From Sphingomonas jeddahensis (GTDB lineage: Bacteria > Pseudomonadota > Alphaproteobacteria > Sphingomonadales > Sphingomonadaceae), in NCBI RefSeq assembly GCF_001981525.1, contig NZ_MPSB01000002.1:186001-250000 (forward strand): a stretch of DNA of 64,000 nucleotides, read 5' to 3'. Below, one piece after another: positions 44,603 through 52,997 of this stretch; positions within the stretch are counted from its first letter, which is position 1; every line of letters starts with the position of its first letter. Under the pieces are notes generated by a model. It saw nothing but the letters and a program-made list of their open reading frames with translations. It was not told the DNA's origin and did no database searches. The translations under genes and the position numbers were made by a program.

Positions 44603-46329
44603 GGATTCTTGCTCCCGCGCGGATCGGCGCAGACCGAAACGGCGGCAAGCCGCTCGGCATCGCGGCGCTGACGCTCGACCAGACGAGCGCGGACCTCCTC
44701 CTTGGTGCCGAAATCGGCCATGCCGCCCTTGCGCAGGACGAGGACGAGACTGGCGCTGTCGATGATCGCCGCCGAATCGCCGACCACGATCGTGACGGCG
44801 CCGCGGGCGCTGGCGCCGGCGAGACAGCGGCGCAGCGCGGCATTGCCGTCATTATCCTGAAACGCGCTGGGATGGTCGAGCAGCAGCAGGAACGGATCGC
44901 CGTACAGCGCGCGTGCCAAAGCGATGCGGTGCTGCACTGACAGCGCCAGCGGCGGGGCGTCGGCGGCGCCGATCTGCGTATCATAGCCGGCCGGCAGGCG
45001 GACGATCGCCTCGTGCGCCCCCGCCGCCAGTGCAGCCCGCGTGATCCCCGCAGGATCGGCCTCGCCGTCAAAGCGAGCGATGTTCTGCGCCACGCTGCCG
45101 GGAAGCAGGTCGGGCGTCTGTGGCAGATAGCCGATGTGTGCCGCGCGGGCGTCTTCATCCCATTGGTCCAGCGCGGCGCCGTCGAGCCGGACGGCGCCGG
45201 CAGCGGCGGACAGCTGCCCGGCGAGAAGCTTCAGCAACGTGGACTTGCCGACGTCCGCAGGCCCGATCACCGCGAGGACATCCCCCGCCTCCGCCGCGAA
45301 GCTGACGTCCTGAAGCATCAGCCGGCGCGTGCCATGGACCGGAACGGCGACGCCGCTGACCTCGACCCGGCGCACGGGCGGGGGAAGGGCGACTTGCGGC
45401 CGCGGCGCCGCCACGCTGGCCAGCGCCCCGCGGAACGCCCGCCAGGAAGGGCCAGCGGCCGCCAGTGAGTCGAGGTGACCGGCGATGCGCACCAGCGGGG
45501 CGAGGACGAACAGGGTGAGCAGCAGCGCCGCGACCAGCGCCCCGGTGCTGGCCGCGTCATTGGCCATCAGCCAGGTTGCCGAACCAAGCGTGATTGTCAT
45601 CGTCAATGCGGCCACGAGCCAGATGCGGCCGAGCAGATCGGCCGATTGCCGGGCGGCCATCATGTGGGTGACCGCCACCTCCTGCTCCCGGCCCTCGATC
45701 GCGGCGCGCGCGTGACTGGTCAGGCCGAGCAGCCCGAGCAGATCGCGCCGGTGCACCCCCGCCATTGCCTCAGCGTCGCGCGCGTGTTGCGCCGCCTGGG
45801 CACGTTCTCGGAAGCGATACGCAGGCTGCCGGGCAGCGATCAGCAGCAACGCGGCAACGAACGCCCCGACCAGCGGGATCGCTGCCGCCAGACCCACGAC
45901 GAGCGCGAGCACGATCAGCAGCAGCGGCAGCGCAGACGCATCGATCAGCGCCGCGACGCCGCCCCCGAGGAGCGCGGCCCGTATCAGATCCGCATCAGCA
46001 TCAGACACGCTGCCGCGAGCCGCTGGCATAAGCCGATCGCACAGCACGGCGAGGTGGCCAAAGATCCGGCGGCGGCGGCCGAGCAGCACGGCGTGAAGCT
46101 GCACCAGCGCGGCCGCCATGATGACCAGGCCGGCCATTGTTTCTCCACTGCGCCCAGGCCGGGCCACATCAAGCAGTAGCATGGCGTACAAGGCATAGCA
46201 GACCGGCAGCAGCCAAAGCGCCGGCGCGAGAACGGCCAACCCAATCGCAGCCGACCGAACCGCCGCATCCAGCCGCCCAATGGGCGTGTCCGCCCCACGC
46301 GAACGGACCAGATCGATCGAGCGCCCCAT
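44599..46329 (-). CDS. ABC exporter subunit with degenerate ATPase motifs (type I secretion)
   Basis: A 576-residue half-transporter: hydrophobic membrane domain (about 25-290) and nucleotide-binding domain (about 320-550). Walker A (GPADVGKST, 356-364) and the Q-loop (YLPQ, Gln404) are kept. Aligned with its partner at 47145-48893, the ABC signature LSAGQ is replaced by LALSV (461-465), the catalytic Walker B Glu by His486 (LLLLDHP), the switch His by Asp518 (VVGD) and the D-loop by AFQD. It is thus unlikely to hydrolyse ATP as a homodimer. It follows the RTX gene and overlaps the HlyD gene by 4 bases. Confidence 0.9.
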   Translation of the reverse strand: MGRSIDLVRSRGADTPIGRLDAAVRSAAIGLAVLAPALWLLPVCYALYAMLLLDVARPGRSGETMAGLVIMAAALVQLHAVLLGRRRRIFGHLAVLCDRLMPAARGSVSDADADLIRAALLGGGVAALIDASALPLLLIVLALVVGLAAAIPLVGAFVAALLLIAARQPAYRFRERAQAAQHARDAEAMAGVHRRDLLGLLGLTSHARAAIEGREQEVAVTHMMAARQSADLLGRIWLVAALTMTITLGSATWLMANDAASTGALVAALLLTLFVLAPLVRIAGHLDSLAAAGPSWRAFRGALASVAAPRPQVALPPPVRRVEVSGVAVPVHGTRRLMLQDVSFAAEAGDVLAVIGPADVGKSTLLKLLAGQLSAAAGAVRLDGAALDQWDEDARAAHIGYLPQTPDLLPGSVAQNIARFDGEADPAGITRAALAAGAHEAIVRLPAGYDTQIGAADAPPLALSVQHRIALARALYGDPFLLLLDHPSAFQDNDGNAALRRCLAGASARGAVTIVVGDSAAIIDSASLVLVLRKGGMADFGTKEEVRARLVERQRRDAERLAAVSVCADPRGSKNP

Positions 46330-46393
46330 CCCTCACCCTCGACGCTGCCACCAAGGCTGGCGTTCTTCGTGCCATGCATTGAAACGGCGAAGA

Positions 46394-46419
46394 GGGACGC
46401 CGCGCGAACGCGACGCCCC
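46394..46419 (-). promoter_or_regulatory. UUCG-tetraloop hairpin between the RTX gene and the degenerate ABC gene
   Basis: On the minus strand GGGGCGTCGCG pairs with CGCGGCGTCCC through 11 positions (two G-U) closed by a UUCG loop. It lies 24 bases past the RTX stop and is followed only by TCTTCG. It could partly terminate or protect the short RTX mRNA, so that cargo outnumbers transporter. Confidence 0.5.
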
Positions 46420-46442
46420 TTTCGTCATACGGTGTATGTCGA

Positions 46443-46958
46443 TCAGGCTTCGAGCGCCGCGACGAACGCCGCATAGCCGTTGCTGATCCGGATCGTCTGA
46501 ACGCTGTCGTTGCCCGTGTCGAAGCTGATCACCAGCAGATCGAGGTCTGCGTTGCCGCCATAGGTGATGCGGCCTTCCGAAGCCTCGAGCGCTGCAGCCA
46601 AACCGGCAAAGCTGGTGATCGTCGCGGCATTGCCGTTCGAATAGGCATCGAGACCCGGCGCGTCCGTGCTGAACAAGCCGTTATACTCACCGAACACCAG
46701 CTTGTCGCCCTGAGCGAAGTTCAAGTCGTAGATGGCGTCGATATCGGAAGCACCATCGACCTGATTTCCAAAGAAACGGAACTGATCTGCACCTGCGCCG
46801 CCATAGAGTTTGTCATTTCCGGCGCCGCCGATAAGGATGTCGTTTCCCTTCCCTCCGCGAAGCACATCATCCCCGCCGTTTCCGGCCATCATTGAACCGG
46901 TAGGGGTTGCCGTGAGATCATCATTGTTGTCGTTCGTTCCTGCAACATAATCAACCAT
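46443..46958 (-). CDS. Small RTX calcium-binding protein, probable type I secretion cargo
   Basis: A 171-residue acidic protein without a Sec signal. Residues 27-61 hold about four glycine-rich nonapeptides (GNGGDDVLR, GGKGNDILI, GGAGNDKLY, GGAGADQFR) that bind calcium and form a beta-roll. They are followed by the cap seen in serralysins (SDIDAIYDLNFAQGDKLVF). The hydrophobic end (GYAAFVAALEA) fits a type I secretion signal. No catalytic domain is present. The second of two tandem ATGs (46958) is favoured: AGGAGG is 5 bases upstream of it and only 2 from the first. It lies between two ABC exporter genes. Confidence 0.9.
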   Translation of the reverse strand: MVDYVAGTNDNNDDLTATPTGSMMAGNGGDDVLRGGKGNDILIGGAGNDKLYGGAGADQFRFFGNQVDGASDIDAIYDLNFAQGDKLVFGEYNGLFSTDAPGLDAYSNGNAATITSFAGLAAALEASEGRITYGGNADLDLLVISFDTGNDSVQTIRISNGYAAFVAALEA

Positions 46959-47144
46959 CATACCCTCCTAGCACTAGGCATATGGGCATTTCGTTTGCCC
47001 CCGAGACACCGGAGCAGCCCGTTGCCTCGCATCGAATAATGAAAACAATTCACATTTGGCGATAGCCGGAGTCATGGCTATAATGGACGCATAGTTGCGC
47101 AGATTTCATAACTCACCCCAATGCCGACAACCTAAGTAAGACTT
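46959..47144 (-). promoter_or_regulatory. AT-richer leader upstream of the RTX gene
   Basis: The 186 bases between the canonical ABC gene and the RTX gene are clearly less GC-rich than the surroundings. They contain no gene and end in a perfect ribosome binding site (AGGAGG at 46964-46969). A separate promoter for the RTX gene is likely here, but I cannot assign -35 and -10 boxes with confidence. Confidence 0.4.
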
Positions 47145-48893
47145 TCAAGAGCGGCCCTCGTCTAGTGCAGCACCGGGAAGAATTGTCCGTTGTGGACCAT
47201 ATGACAGCGCCCGACCTTCTTTCAGAAGCAGAACGTTGTCGATCGCCACCAACACGGACGGACGGTGAGCGACGACGATCACGATCGCACCGCGCGCGGT
47301 GGCGGCGCGAACCGCATGGACCAACGCCGACTCACCCACCGGATCGAGATTGGAATTGGGTTCGTCTAGCAGGATCAGAAACGGATCGCGGTACAGGGCG
47401 CGGGCAAGTGCAATCCGCTGCCGCTGGCCCGCCGACAACCGCCGCCCGTCAATCCCGACATCGGTGTTATAGCCGTCGGGCAATTGCTGGATCATCTCGT
47501 CGACGCCAGCCTGCCGCGCCGCGGCGATGATGGACGCAGCCTCGGCATCGGGTTCGAAGCGCGCGATGTTCTGCGCGACCGTGCCGGGCAGCAGCTCCAC
47601 ATTCTGCGGCAGGTAGCCGATGTCACGGCCGAGCTGATCACGTGGCCATTGAGTCATCGTCGCGCCATCGAGGCGCACCTCCCCCGCCACGGCCGGCAGG
47701 CTACCGGCAAGACCGCGCATTAGAGTCGACTTGCCGGCGCCGCTCGGCCCGAGGATCGCGATCGCCTCCCCGGCAAGCGCAACGAACGAAATGCCGCGTA
47801 CCGTCGGCTCGCGCGTCCCCGGCGGCGCGAGCGTCAGCGCCTCGGCGGAGAGGCTGGCGCGAGGCGGCGGCAGCGGTTGCAGCGGCCGCGGTTCGCCACC
47901 GAAGCGCATCACGTCGCCAAGCCGCGCCCAGCTCTGCCGCGCAGCAACGAAGCCGCGCCAATTGGCGATCGCCAGTTCGATCGGCGCCAGGGCGCGCGCC
48001 GACAGGATCGAGCTGGCGAAGATCACCCCGCCGCTCGCCTTGCCGCTGAGCACCAGCAGCGCGCCGACCGTCAGCACCCCCGATTGCAGAAACATGCGGA
48101 ACACACGCCCCACCGTGACGAGCATCCCGGAGCGCGCCGCCAGCCGCACCTGCGCCACGCGATGCGCGCCATTGGCGGTGCGCCACATCGCCCCGAGCTG
48201 TTCGTGCATGCCCATGGCGTAGAGGGTTTCGGCGTGGCGGCGGTTGGCCTCCATCACCTGCTGACGATCCCGATTGAGCCTGATGAGCTGCGCGCTGCCC
48301 GCGGTGGTGGCCCATTCGGTGAGCAAGGTCAGTGCGATCAGCACCAGCGCGCCGGCCAGCACCGTGGCGCCGAGCCACGGGTGGAGCAGGAACAGGATGG
48401 CAACGAAGAACAGCACCCATGGCAAATCCATCAGCGCTGTCGGCCCGGCCCCGGCAAGGAACTGGCGCACCTGATCGACATCGCGGATCGGCTGGCTAGA
48501 ATCCTGAGCCGGGTACAGACGCGCGAGCGTCAGCGCCAGATCGTGCGCCTGGCGTTCGAGCTGCGCATCGACATTGCTGGACAGATGCACGAGCAACTGA
48601 CCGCGCACACCATCCAGCAGCCCCTGAAAGACATAAGCGGCGGTGACCATGGCGAGCAGCCCGATCAGGGTGGGGACGCTTCGGCCCGGTATGACAAAAT
48701 CATAGACCAGCATCATGTAGATCGAGCCGGACAGGAAAAGCACGTTCAGGAACGCGCTCGACAGGCCAATGCCAATCAACGCCCGCCGAAGTACCGGCAT
48801 GATCGGGGCAAGCGCATGATCGCTGGCCAGCCTGGCAGTGTTCCTCATGCCTGATCGAATGGTCCCGCCAGCCCCGTCATGCGGCGTGCGCAT
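47145..48893 (-). CDS. Type I secretion ABC exporter (PrtD-like), canonical ATPase
   Basis: A 582-residue half-transporter with five to six membrane segments (about 35-310) and a nucleotide-binding domain carrying intact motifs: Walker A GPSGAGKST (382-390), Q-loop Gln430, signature LSAGQ (486-490), Walker B ILLDEP with Glu511 and switch His543 (VVAHRP). The cytoplasmic C39 peptidase domain of bacteriocin exporters is absent, as in PrtD-type RTX exporters. It is the first gene of the secretion island. Met16 (48848) is an alternative start. Confidence 0.93.
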   Translation of the reverse strand: MRTPHDGAGGTIRSGMRNTARLASDHALAPIMPVLRRALIGIGLSSAFLNVLFLSGSIYMMLVYDFVIPGRSVPTLIGLLAMVTAAYVFQGLLDGVRGQLLVHLSSNVDAQLERQAHDLALTLARLYPAQDSSQPIRDVDQVRQFLAGAGPTALMDLPWVLFFVAILFLLHPWLGATVLAGALVLIALTLLTEWATTAGSAQLIRLNRDRQQVMEANRRHAETLYAMGMHEQLGAMWRTANGAHRVAQVRLAARSGMLVTVGRVFRMFLQSGVLTVGALLVLSGKASGGVIFASSILSARALAPIELAIANWRGFVAARQSWARLGDVMRFGGEPRPLQPLPPPRASLSAEALTLAPPGTREPTVRGISFVALAGEAIAILGPSGAGKSTLMRGLAGSLPAVAGEVRLDGATMTQWPRDQLGRDIGYLPQNVELLPGTVAQNIARFEPDAEAASIIAAARQAGVDEMIQQLPDGYNTDVGIDGRRLSAGQRQRIALARALYRDPFLILLDEPNSNLDPVGESALVHAVRAATARGAIVIVVAHRPSVLVAIDNVLLLKEGRALSYGPQRTILPGAALDEGRS

Positions 48894-49111
48894 GACTTGA
48901 TACGCCGATGTCTATGCGAGCATTGGCTTCTATTCCATCCGTTCGCCCGCAGCTGGGCAGCAGTCTCTGCCGAAACGGATAAAGTCGATCGTGCCATTCC
49001 GGATGCTTCTGCATCGCATGATCGGCCCGAACACAGCTATGTCCGTCGTCAATTACTCACGCCCATTGAGGCGAAAATCTTTCAGTTACGCTGCGGGGGA
49101 GTAGTGTTCCT

Positions 49112-50224
49112 GTGCATGGATTGCGCGCGTCCTTTGCGAATGTGTCGGGCATGGCAGCACCGCTGCCGCGCGATACACCCGGCAGTGAAAAAAAGCTGAA
49201 GCTGGCGTTGTGCGCGTCGGGCGGCGGGCATGTCCGCCAGATCCTCGACCTGGAGAGCGTATGGAGGGACCATGACTTCTTCTTCGTAACCGAGGATCTT
49301 GCTCTTGGGCGGTCGATCGCGGCGAAGTACCGCACCTTGTTCGTTGCTCACTACGCACTCGGCCAGGCACGGCTGGGCGCGCCGTTTCGCATGCTTGCCG
49401 CGGCGCTGCGCAACCTGTTCCAGTCGCTGGGAATCGTGCTGCGCGAGCGGCCCGATGCGGTGATTACCACTGGCGCGGGATCGATGTTCTTCGTGCTGCT
49501 GTGCGCGCGATTGCTGGGCGCGAAGATCATCCTGATCGACAGCTTCGCCCGCTTCACGGCACCATCCGCCTTTGCGCGCATTGCCGGGCCGATGGCGCAT
49601 GTGCGCGTGTCGCAAAGCCATGCGTCGGCGGCGCAATGGCAAGCCACGGAAACCTTCGACCCGCTCTGTGTGCTTGAAGGCGCCCGGCCGGCCAAGGAGC
49701 CGCTATTGTTCGCCACCGTGGGCGCGACGCTGCCGTTCGATCGTCTGATTCGCATGGTGGAGCAGGCAAAACGGGACGGGCTGCTCCCGGAGCGGGTGAT
49801 CGTGCAGGTGGGTGACGGCCGCTACCTTCCCGCCGGGGTGGAGGAAGTGCGCGATGCCATTCCGTTCGAGGAAGTGAAGGACATTCTGCGACGCGCCGAT
49901 ATTGTAGTCTGCCATGGCGGCACCGGATCACTGATCACCGCGCTGCAACAGGGCTGCCGCGTCATCGCCGTGCCGCGGCTGTTCGCGCTCGGCGAACATT
50001 ATGACGATCACCAGCTGGAGATCACTGCCGCCTTTGCCCAGCGCGGGCTGCTGGCGGTGGTTGACGAGACACAGGACTTTGCGACTGCTTTGGCAACGGT
50101 GCGCGCGCAGACGCCGGTGATGGCAACCACTGACCTGACGGCGCTGAGCAGCTATCTGGCCGATCTGCTGAAAGCAGAGCCTGCGGGGCGGGCCGTGCAG
50201 GCGCGGCGGCGCTCAGCGGCGTGA
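49112..50224 (+). CDS. Alg14-Alg13-type fused glycosyltransferase (PssD-PssE / sphingan GelK-like)
   Basis: A 370-residue protein. The amino half (about 28-185; LALCASGGGHVRQILDLE, VITTGAGSMFFVLLCARLLG) matches the Alg14/PssD membrane-associated part. The carboxy half (about 195-335; LLFATVGATLPFDRLIRMVE, VVCHGGTGSLITALQQG) matches the Alg13/PssE catalytic part. In sphingomonads this fused type includes the glucuronosyltransferase of sphingan synthesis, but the rest of such a cluster is not here. GTG at 49112 or ATG at 49151 may be the start. It is divergent from the secretion island. Confidence 0.82.
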   Translation: MHGLRASFANVSGMAAPLPRDTPGSEKKLKLALCASGGGHVRQILDLESVWRDHDFFFVTEDLALGRSIAAKYRTLFVAHYALGQARLGAPFRMLAAALRNLFQSLGIVLRERPDAVITTGAGSMFFVLLCARLLGAKIILIDSFARFTAPSAFARIAGPMAHVRVSQSHASAAQWQATETFDPLCVLEGARPAKEPLLFATVGATLPFDRLIRMVEQAKRDGLLPERVIVQVGDGRYLPAGVEEVRDAIPFEEVKDILRRADIVVCHGGTGSLITALQQGCRVIAVPRLFALGEHYDDHQLEITAAFAQRGLLAVVDETQDFATALATVRAQTPVMATTDLTALSSYLADLLKAEPAGRAVQARRRSAA

Positions 50225-50593
50225 CGACCGATCCGTCAGCGCATCGATCGCCGCGCCCGTCGCCCGCCACACGCCCCGTGCGGTGCCGACCGCGTCCGCG
50301 CCCAGGCCGCGGATTTGGCCACGTGCCAATCGTGTGAGGCTGAATGCAACAACGGTGAGCGGCAGGACGCAGGCCGCGCCGACGATTACGCCGGGCACGG
50401 TCACCACCGCATGCAGCGGCATGCCGGACGCGGGGGTGGGCGCATCATTGTTGCTATTTAGCCGGTCCCGGGCATCCTGCTGCATCAGGTGAACCGCATT
50501 AGCTGCCGGCATAGGATGCGCAATCGCCATCCGCAGCGTAACCGAATTGACTGAATCTGCGGGACCTTCGTTGAACCGTGCCTGGGCGCTCAT
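50213..50593 (-). CDS. Hypothetical small membrane protein
   Basis: A 126-residue protein with one hydrophobic segment (about 61-86; VVTVPGVIVGAACVLPLTVV) followed by a basic tail ending DALTDRSSRR. The ATG at 50593 has AAAGGTCGAGA upstream. It overlaps the convergent glycosyltransferase by 12 bases. No family recognised. Confidence 0.5.
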   Translation of the reverse strand: MSAQARFNEGPADSVNSVTLRMAIAHPMPAANAVHLMQQDARDRLNSNNDAPTPASGMPLHAVVTVPGVIVGAACVLPLTVVAFSLTRLARGQIRGLGADAVGTARGVWRATGAAIDALTDRSSRR

Positions 50594-51455
50594 TTCTCGA
50601 CCTTTGATCAGCGGCCGGGGCTAGGTTCGCGTGCTTGCCAATGTGTAAACAAAGGCGCGGCGTAGCGGGCGATCGATCCGGAACGGATCATTTCGCAGGC
50701 GCCGCGCCGGAAGCCGCGTTCGGCTCGCAACGCGTGCGATATTGTTTTGCGCCAGGGCGCTAGCTTTTTCATCCGCCAGACCAGCGGCTGTGCGGGAACA
50801 TATCCGAGGCCGAGCTGCATCGCGCGATCGTGCTCCTTTCCGTGGATCAGCGCGTTGGGTCATGGCGAAGTCGCTGCCCGCTGTGCGCCGCCGCTCATCA
50901 GGCAGGTGCGGCTCGATCACCACGCGCGAGGTAGCGGACGTGACTCCAAACAGCAGAGCAAGTGCCGCCACGCCCCACGTGCGCTGATGCGATAACCGCG
51001 CAGCAGGCCAGCGGCGCAGAGGATCGGCGATCCAGTGCATACGCCCGCCACCCGCGCGGCCTAGCGCCCGAGCGGCCCGATCATACCATTGCCGCGTTGT
51101 CGGTGACGACCCGATCCTGGGCCGACGCCGGCGGACACACACCGGATGTCAGCGCCGCACATCGGCAAACGTACGGGTAGGGAGGATCGACAAGCCGGCA
51201 TCGATCGGCACCTAATTGCGGCTGAGCCTGAATCGAGCCGCGACTTGCCGACAAGCCGCGACCAAACCTGCGCAGGGCCGGTCCGATCAAGCCAAGTAAA
51301 GCGGGAACTGCAGAAATGCAGTGTGCGTCGGGCTTGTCCTTGCAAGTGAAGACATGCTCTGGCGCGCGGCAAAGAACGGTTTCGCTTCCGCGCGGTGCGC
51401 CGCGCTGGCCCCACTTACGCGACCGAAGAAAGCCTATCGAGCGCGCGCGAGCCAA
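50594..51455. other. 862-base region with a possible broken gene only
   Basis: Apart from the possible frameshifted gene at 50608-51040, I see no coding region supported by a ribosome binding site or family resemblance. 51041-51455 is GC-rich with short chance frames on both strands. Confidence 0.45.
50608..51040 (-). pseudogene. Possible frameshifted small membrane protein gene
   Basis: Two minus-strand frames join plausibly. The first (from ATG 51040) gives MHWIADPLRRWPAARLSHQR, a hydrophobic segment WGVAALALLFGVTSATS and a hydrophilic stretch up to about 50865. The second, in another frame, continues ALIHGKEHDRAMQLGLGYVP and RMKKLAPWRKTI to a stop at 50608. A one-base shift near 50860 would fuse them into about 143 residues. 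Alternatively the second part alone (70 residues from the ATG at 50820, with AAAGGAG upstream) is the gene. No family recognised. Confidence 0.35.
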
Positions 51456-51968
51456 TCAAAACGGGGTAAGATCCGGCGTCGCATCGGCGTCACGTTGCTG
51501 GGCCTCACGCTTGGAACGACGGGCGTTCTGCACGAAGCAGCCAGTGGCACCGCCTGCGCCCACCGTGGTGCACGATCCGGTGCCGACATTACCCACCGTC
51601 TCGTTGCTCTTCTCTCGCACGGCCCAGCTTTCATTCTCGGGCGTGATCTCGAGCGTGCGGACTTCCTGCGGAATGCGGAACTGCTCCTGCGCGCTGCGGC
51701 GCTGGCAGACGACGATCTCCTCGCCGTTCTTGTTGGTGGGGCAGCGTTCGTTACCATAAAGAACGAGCACCCCGTTGACCGGCGCCCCGCGCGCGGTTTC
51801 GGTCGATACCGTCTGGCGGCTCACCCGCGGCGCGCCCGGCAGCGCAACCGGCTTTGACGGCGGCGGCACGATCACCACCTTGGGCGGGGTGACAGGGGCA
51901 TTTTCCGTCTGCGCGGCGAGCGGGCTGGCGATCAACAAGGCCGCAAGAGTTGTTCCGATCAGTCGCAT
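51456..51968 (-). CDS. Hypothetical exported protein
   Basis: A 170-residue protein with a signal peptide (MRLIGTTLAALLIASPLAAQ) and a Pro-rich linker (TPPKVVIVPPPSKPVALPG). The mature domain has four Cys, one pair each in ERCPTNKNGEEIVVCQ and GSCTTVGAGGATGCF, which may form disulfides. The end is basic (RRSKREAQQRD). The start at 51968 is chosen because of the signal peptide. It follows coq7 by 16 bases at the end of the nadD-coq7 run; I do not recognise a family. Confidence 0.75.
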   Translation of the reverse strand: MRLIGTTLAALLIASPLAAQTENAPVTPPKVVIVPPPSKPVALPGAPRVSRQTVSTETARGAPVNGVLVLYGNERCPTNKNGEEIVVCQRRSAQEQFRIPQEVRTLEITPENESWAVREKSNETVGNVGTGSCTTVGAGGATGCFVQNARRSKREAQQRDADATPDLTPF

Positions 51969-51984
51969 TCCCACAGTCGCTCCG

Positions 51985-52518
51985 TCAGATTCGCTTCGCC
52001 GTCGCGATCGCGACACGGCAGCCAAGCCGGATCGCCGCCGACAGCAGCGGATAGGCCCAGGCATCCTCCGCGCCATTGGCCAGCGCCGTATCGCGATGCT
52101 CCAGTTCCTCGGCCTGGAACTCCGCAATGGCTTCGCTCAGTTCGGGATCCTCGTCGCCGAGCGCCACCAATTGCTCGGCGTAATGTTTGTCGATTTCGGT
52201 CTCGACTGCAGCGGTGCAGGCCATCGCCGCCTCCGGCCCGATCACTGCCGTGGCGGCGCCCAGCGCGAAGCCGGCAACGTCCCAGAAGGGCTGAAGCACC
52301 GTTGGCCGAACGCCACGCTTTACAATCAGCCGGTCGAAGAACTGGCGATGCCGCTCCTCCTGTATCGCCATGCCGGCGATCTTGCGCGCGGCGGGCGAGC
52401 GCGGGCCCATGATCGCAAGCTGCCCGGCATAGATACGGGTTGCGCCGAACTCGCCCGCCTGATCGACGCGGATCATCGATTTGATATCGTGCCGACGGTC
52501 GCCCGGTTTCCAGCTCAT
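51985..52518 (-). CDS. coq7: Demethoxyubiquinone hydroxylase (Coq7-type)
   Basis: A 177-residue di-iron hydroxylase of ubiquinone synthesis. The ligand motifs are visible: the first Glu in RVDQAGEFGATRIY, then EERHRQFFD, ETEIDKHYAEQL and EFQAEELEHRD. It converts demethoxyubiquinone to demethylubiquinone at the inner membrane. The ATG at 52518 overlaps the dsbB stop (ATGA) and gives MSWKPGDRRHD; seven extra residues from 52539 are less likely. Confidence 0.95.
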   Translation of the reverse strand: MSWKPGDRRHDIKSMIRVDQAGEFGATRIYAGQLAIMGPRSPAARKIAGMAIQEERHRQFFDRLIVKRGVRPTVLQPFWDVAGFALGAATAVIGPEAAMACTAAVETEIDKHYAEQLVALGDEDPELSEAIAEFQAEELEHRDTALANGAEDAWAYPLLSAAIRLGCRVAIATAKRI

Positions 52519-52997
52519 CTCGCCCTTCCGATCAGCCATGCGATCACCGCTGCGCCGCCCAGCGACAGGATCGCGTTATATCCGGCAAGGGAAACGCCGA
52601 ACAACGTCCATTGTGCCGCATCACACCGGATCACCGGGGCGGCGAGCAAGCGGCGAAGCATCTCGTCAGTCGACACCCCGTCGCCCGTCATCATGGTCGA
52701 ACAAGCCGTTACGCCTTGCCACCAATGATATTCGACGCCGGCGTGAAAGGCACCGATCAGCCCGGAAAGAGCGATCAGCACGGCCGCCGCAATCACCATC
52801 GTCTTCTTGCTGGAGCGGCCTGGCACGATGAAGGCGAAGGCTGCTGCGGCCACCGCGGCATAATGCGGCCAGCGCTGCCAGTGGCACATCTCGCATGGCA
52901 CCAGGCCGCCGATCAGTTGCGACCCCCAGGCACCCGCCAGCAGCAGCAGCGGCAGAAGCAGCGCGATCCACCGCGCCCGTGATTGCGCCCAGCTCAC
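52515..52997 (-). CDS. dsbB: Disulfide bond formation protein B
   Basis: DsbB-type inner-membrane quinone reductase of 160 residues with four membrane segments. Redox Cys pairs are Cys35/Cys38 (PCEMCHWQR) and Cys99/Cys125 (TACS, IRCD). It would reoxidise DsbA using ubiquinone, which fits the adjacent ubiquinone gene coq7. It overlaps ctpA and coq7 by 4 bases each. No dsbA is in the window. Confidence 0.93.
   Translation of the reverse strand: MSWAQSRARWIALLLPLLLLAGAWGSQLIGGLVPCEMCHWQRWPHYAAVAAAAFAFIVPGRSSKKTMVIAAAVLIALSGLIGAFHAGVEYHWWQGVTACSTMMTGDGVSTDEMLRRLLAAPVIRCDAAQWTLFGVSLAGYNAILSLGGAAVIAWLIGRAR

Noticed and set aside
51061..51455. Overlapping minus-strand frames of 117-124 codons
   Set aside because: They overlap each other in different frames, are Arg/Ser/Cys-rich, and have no supporting start signal or family resemblance.
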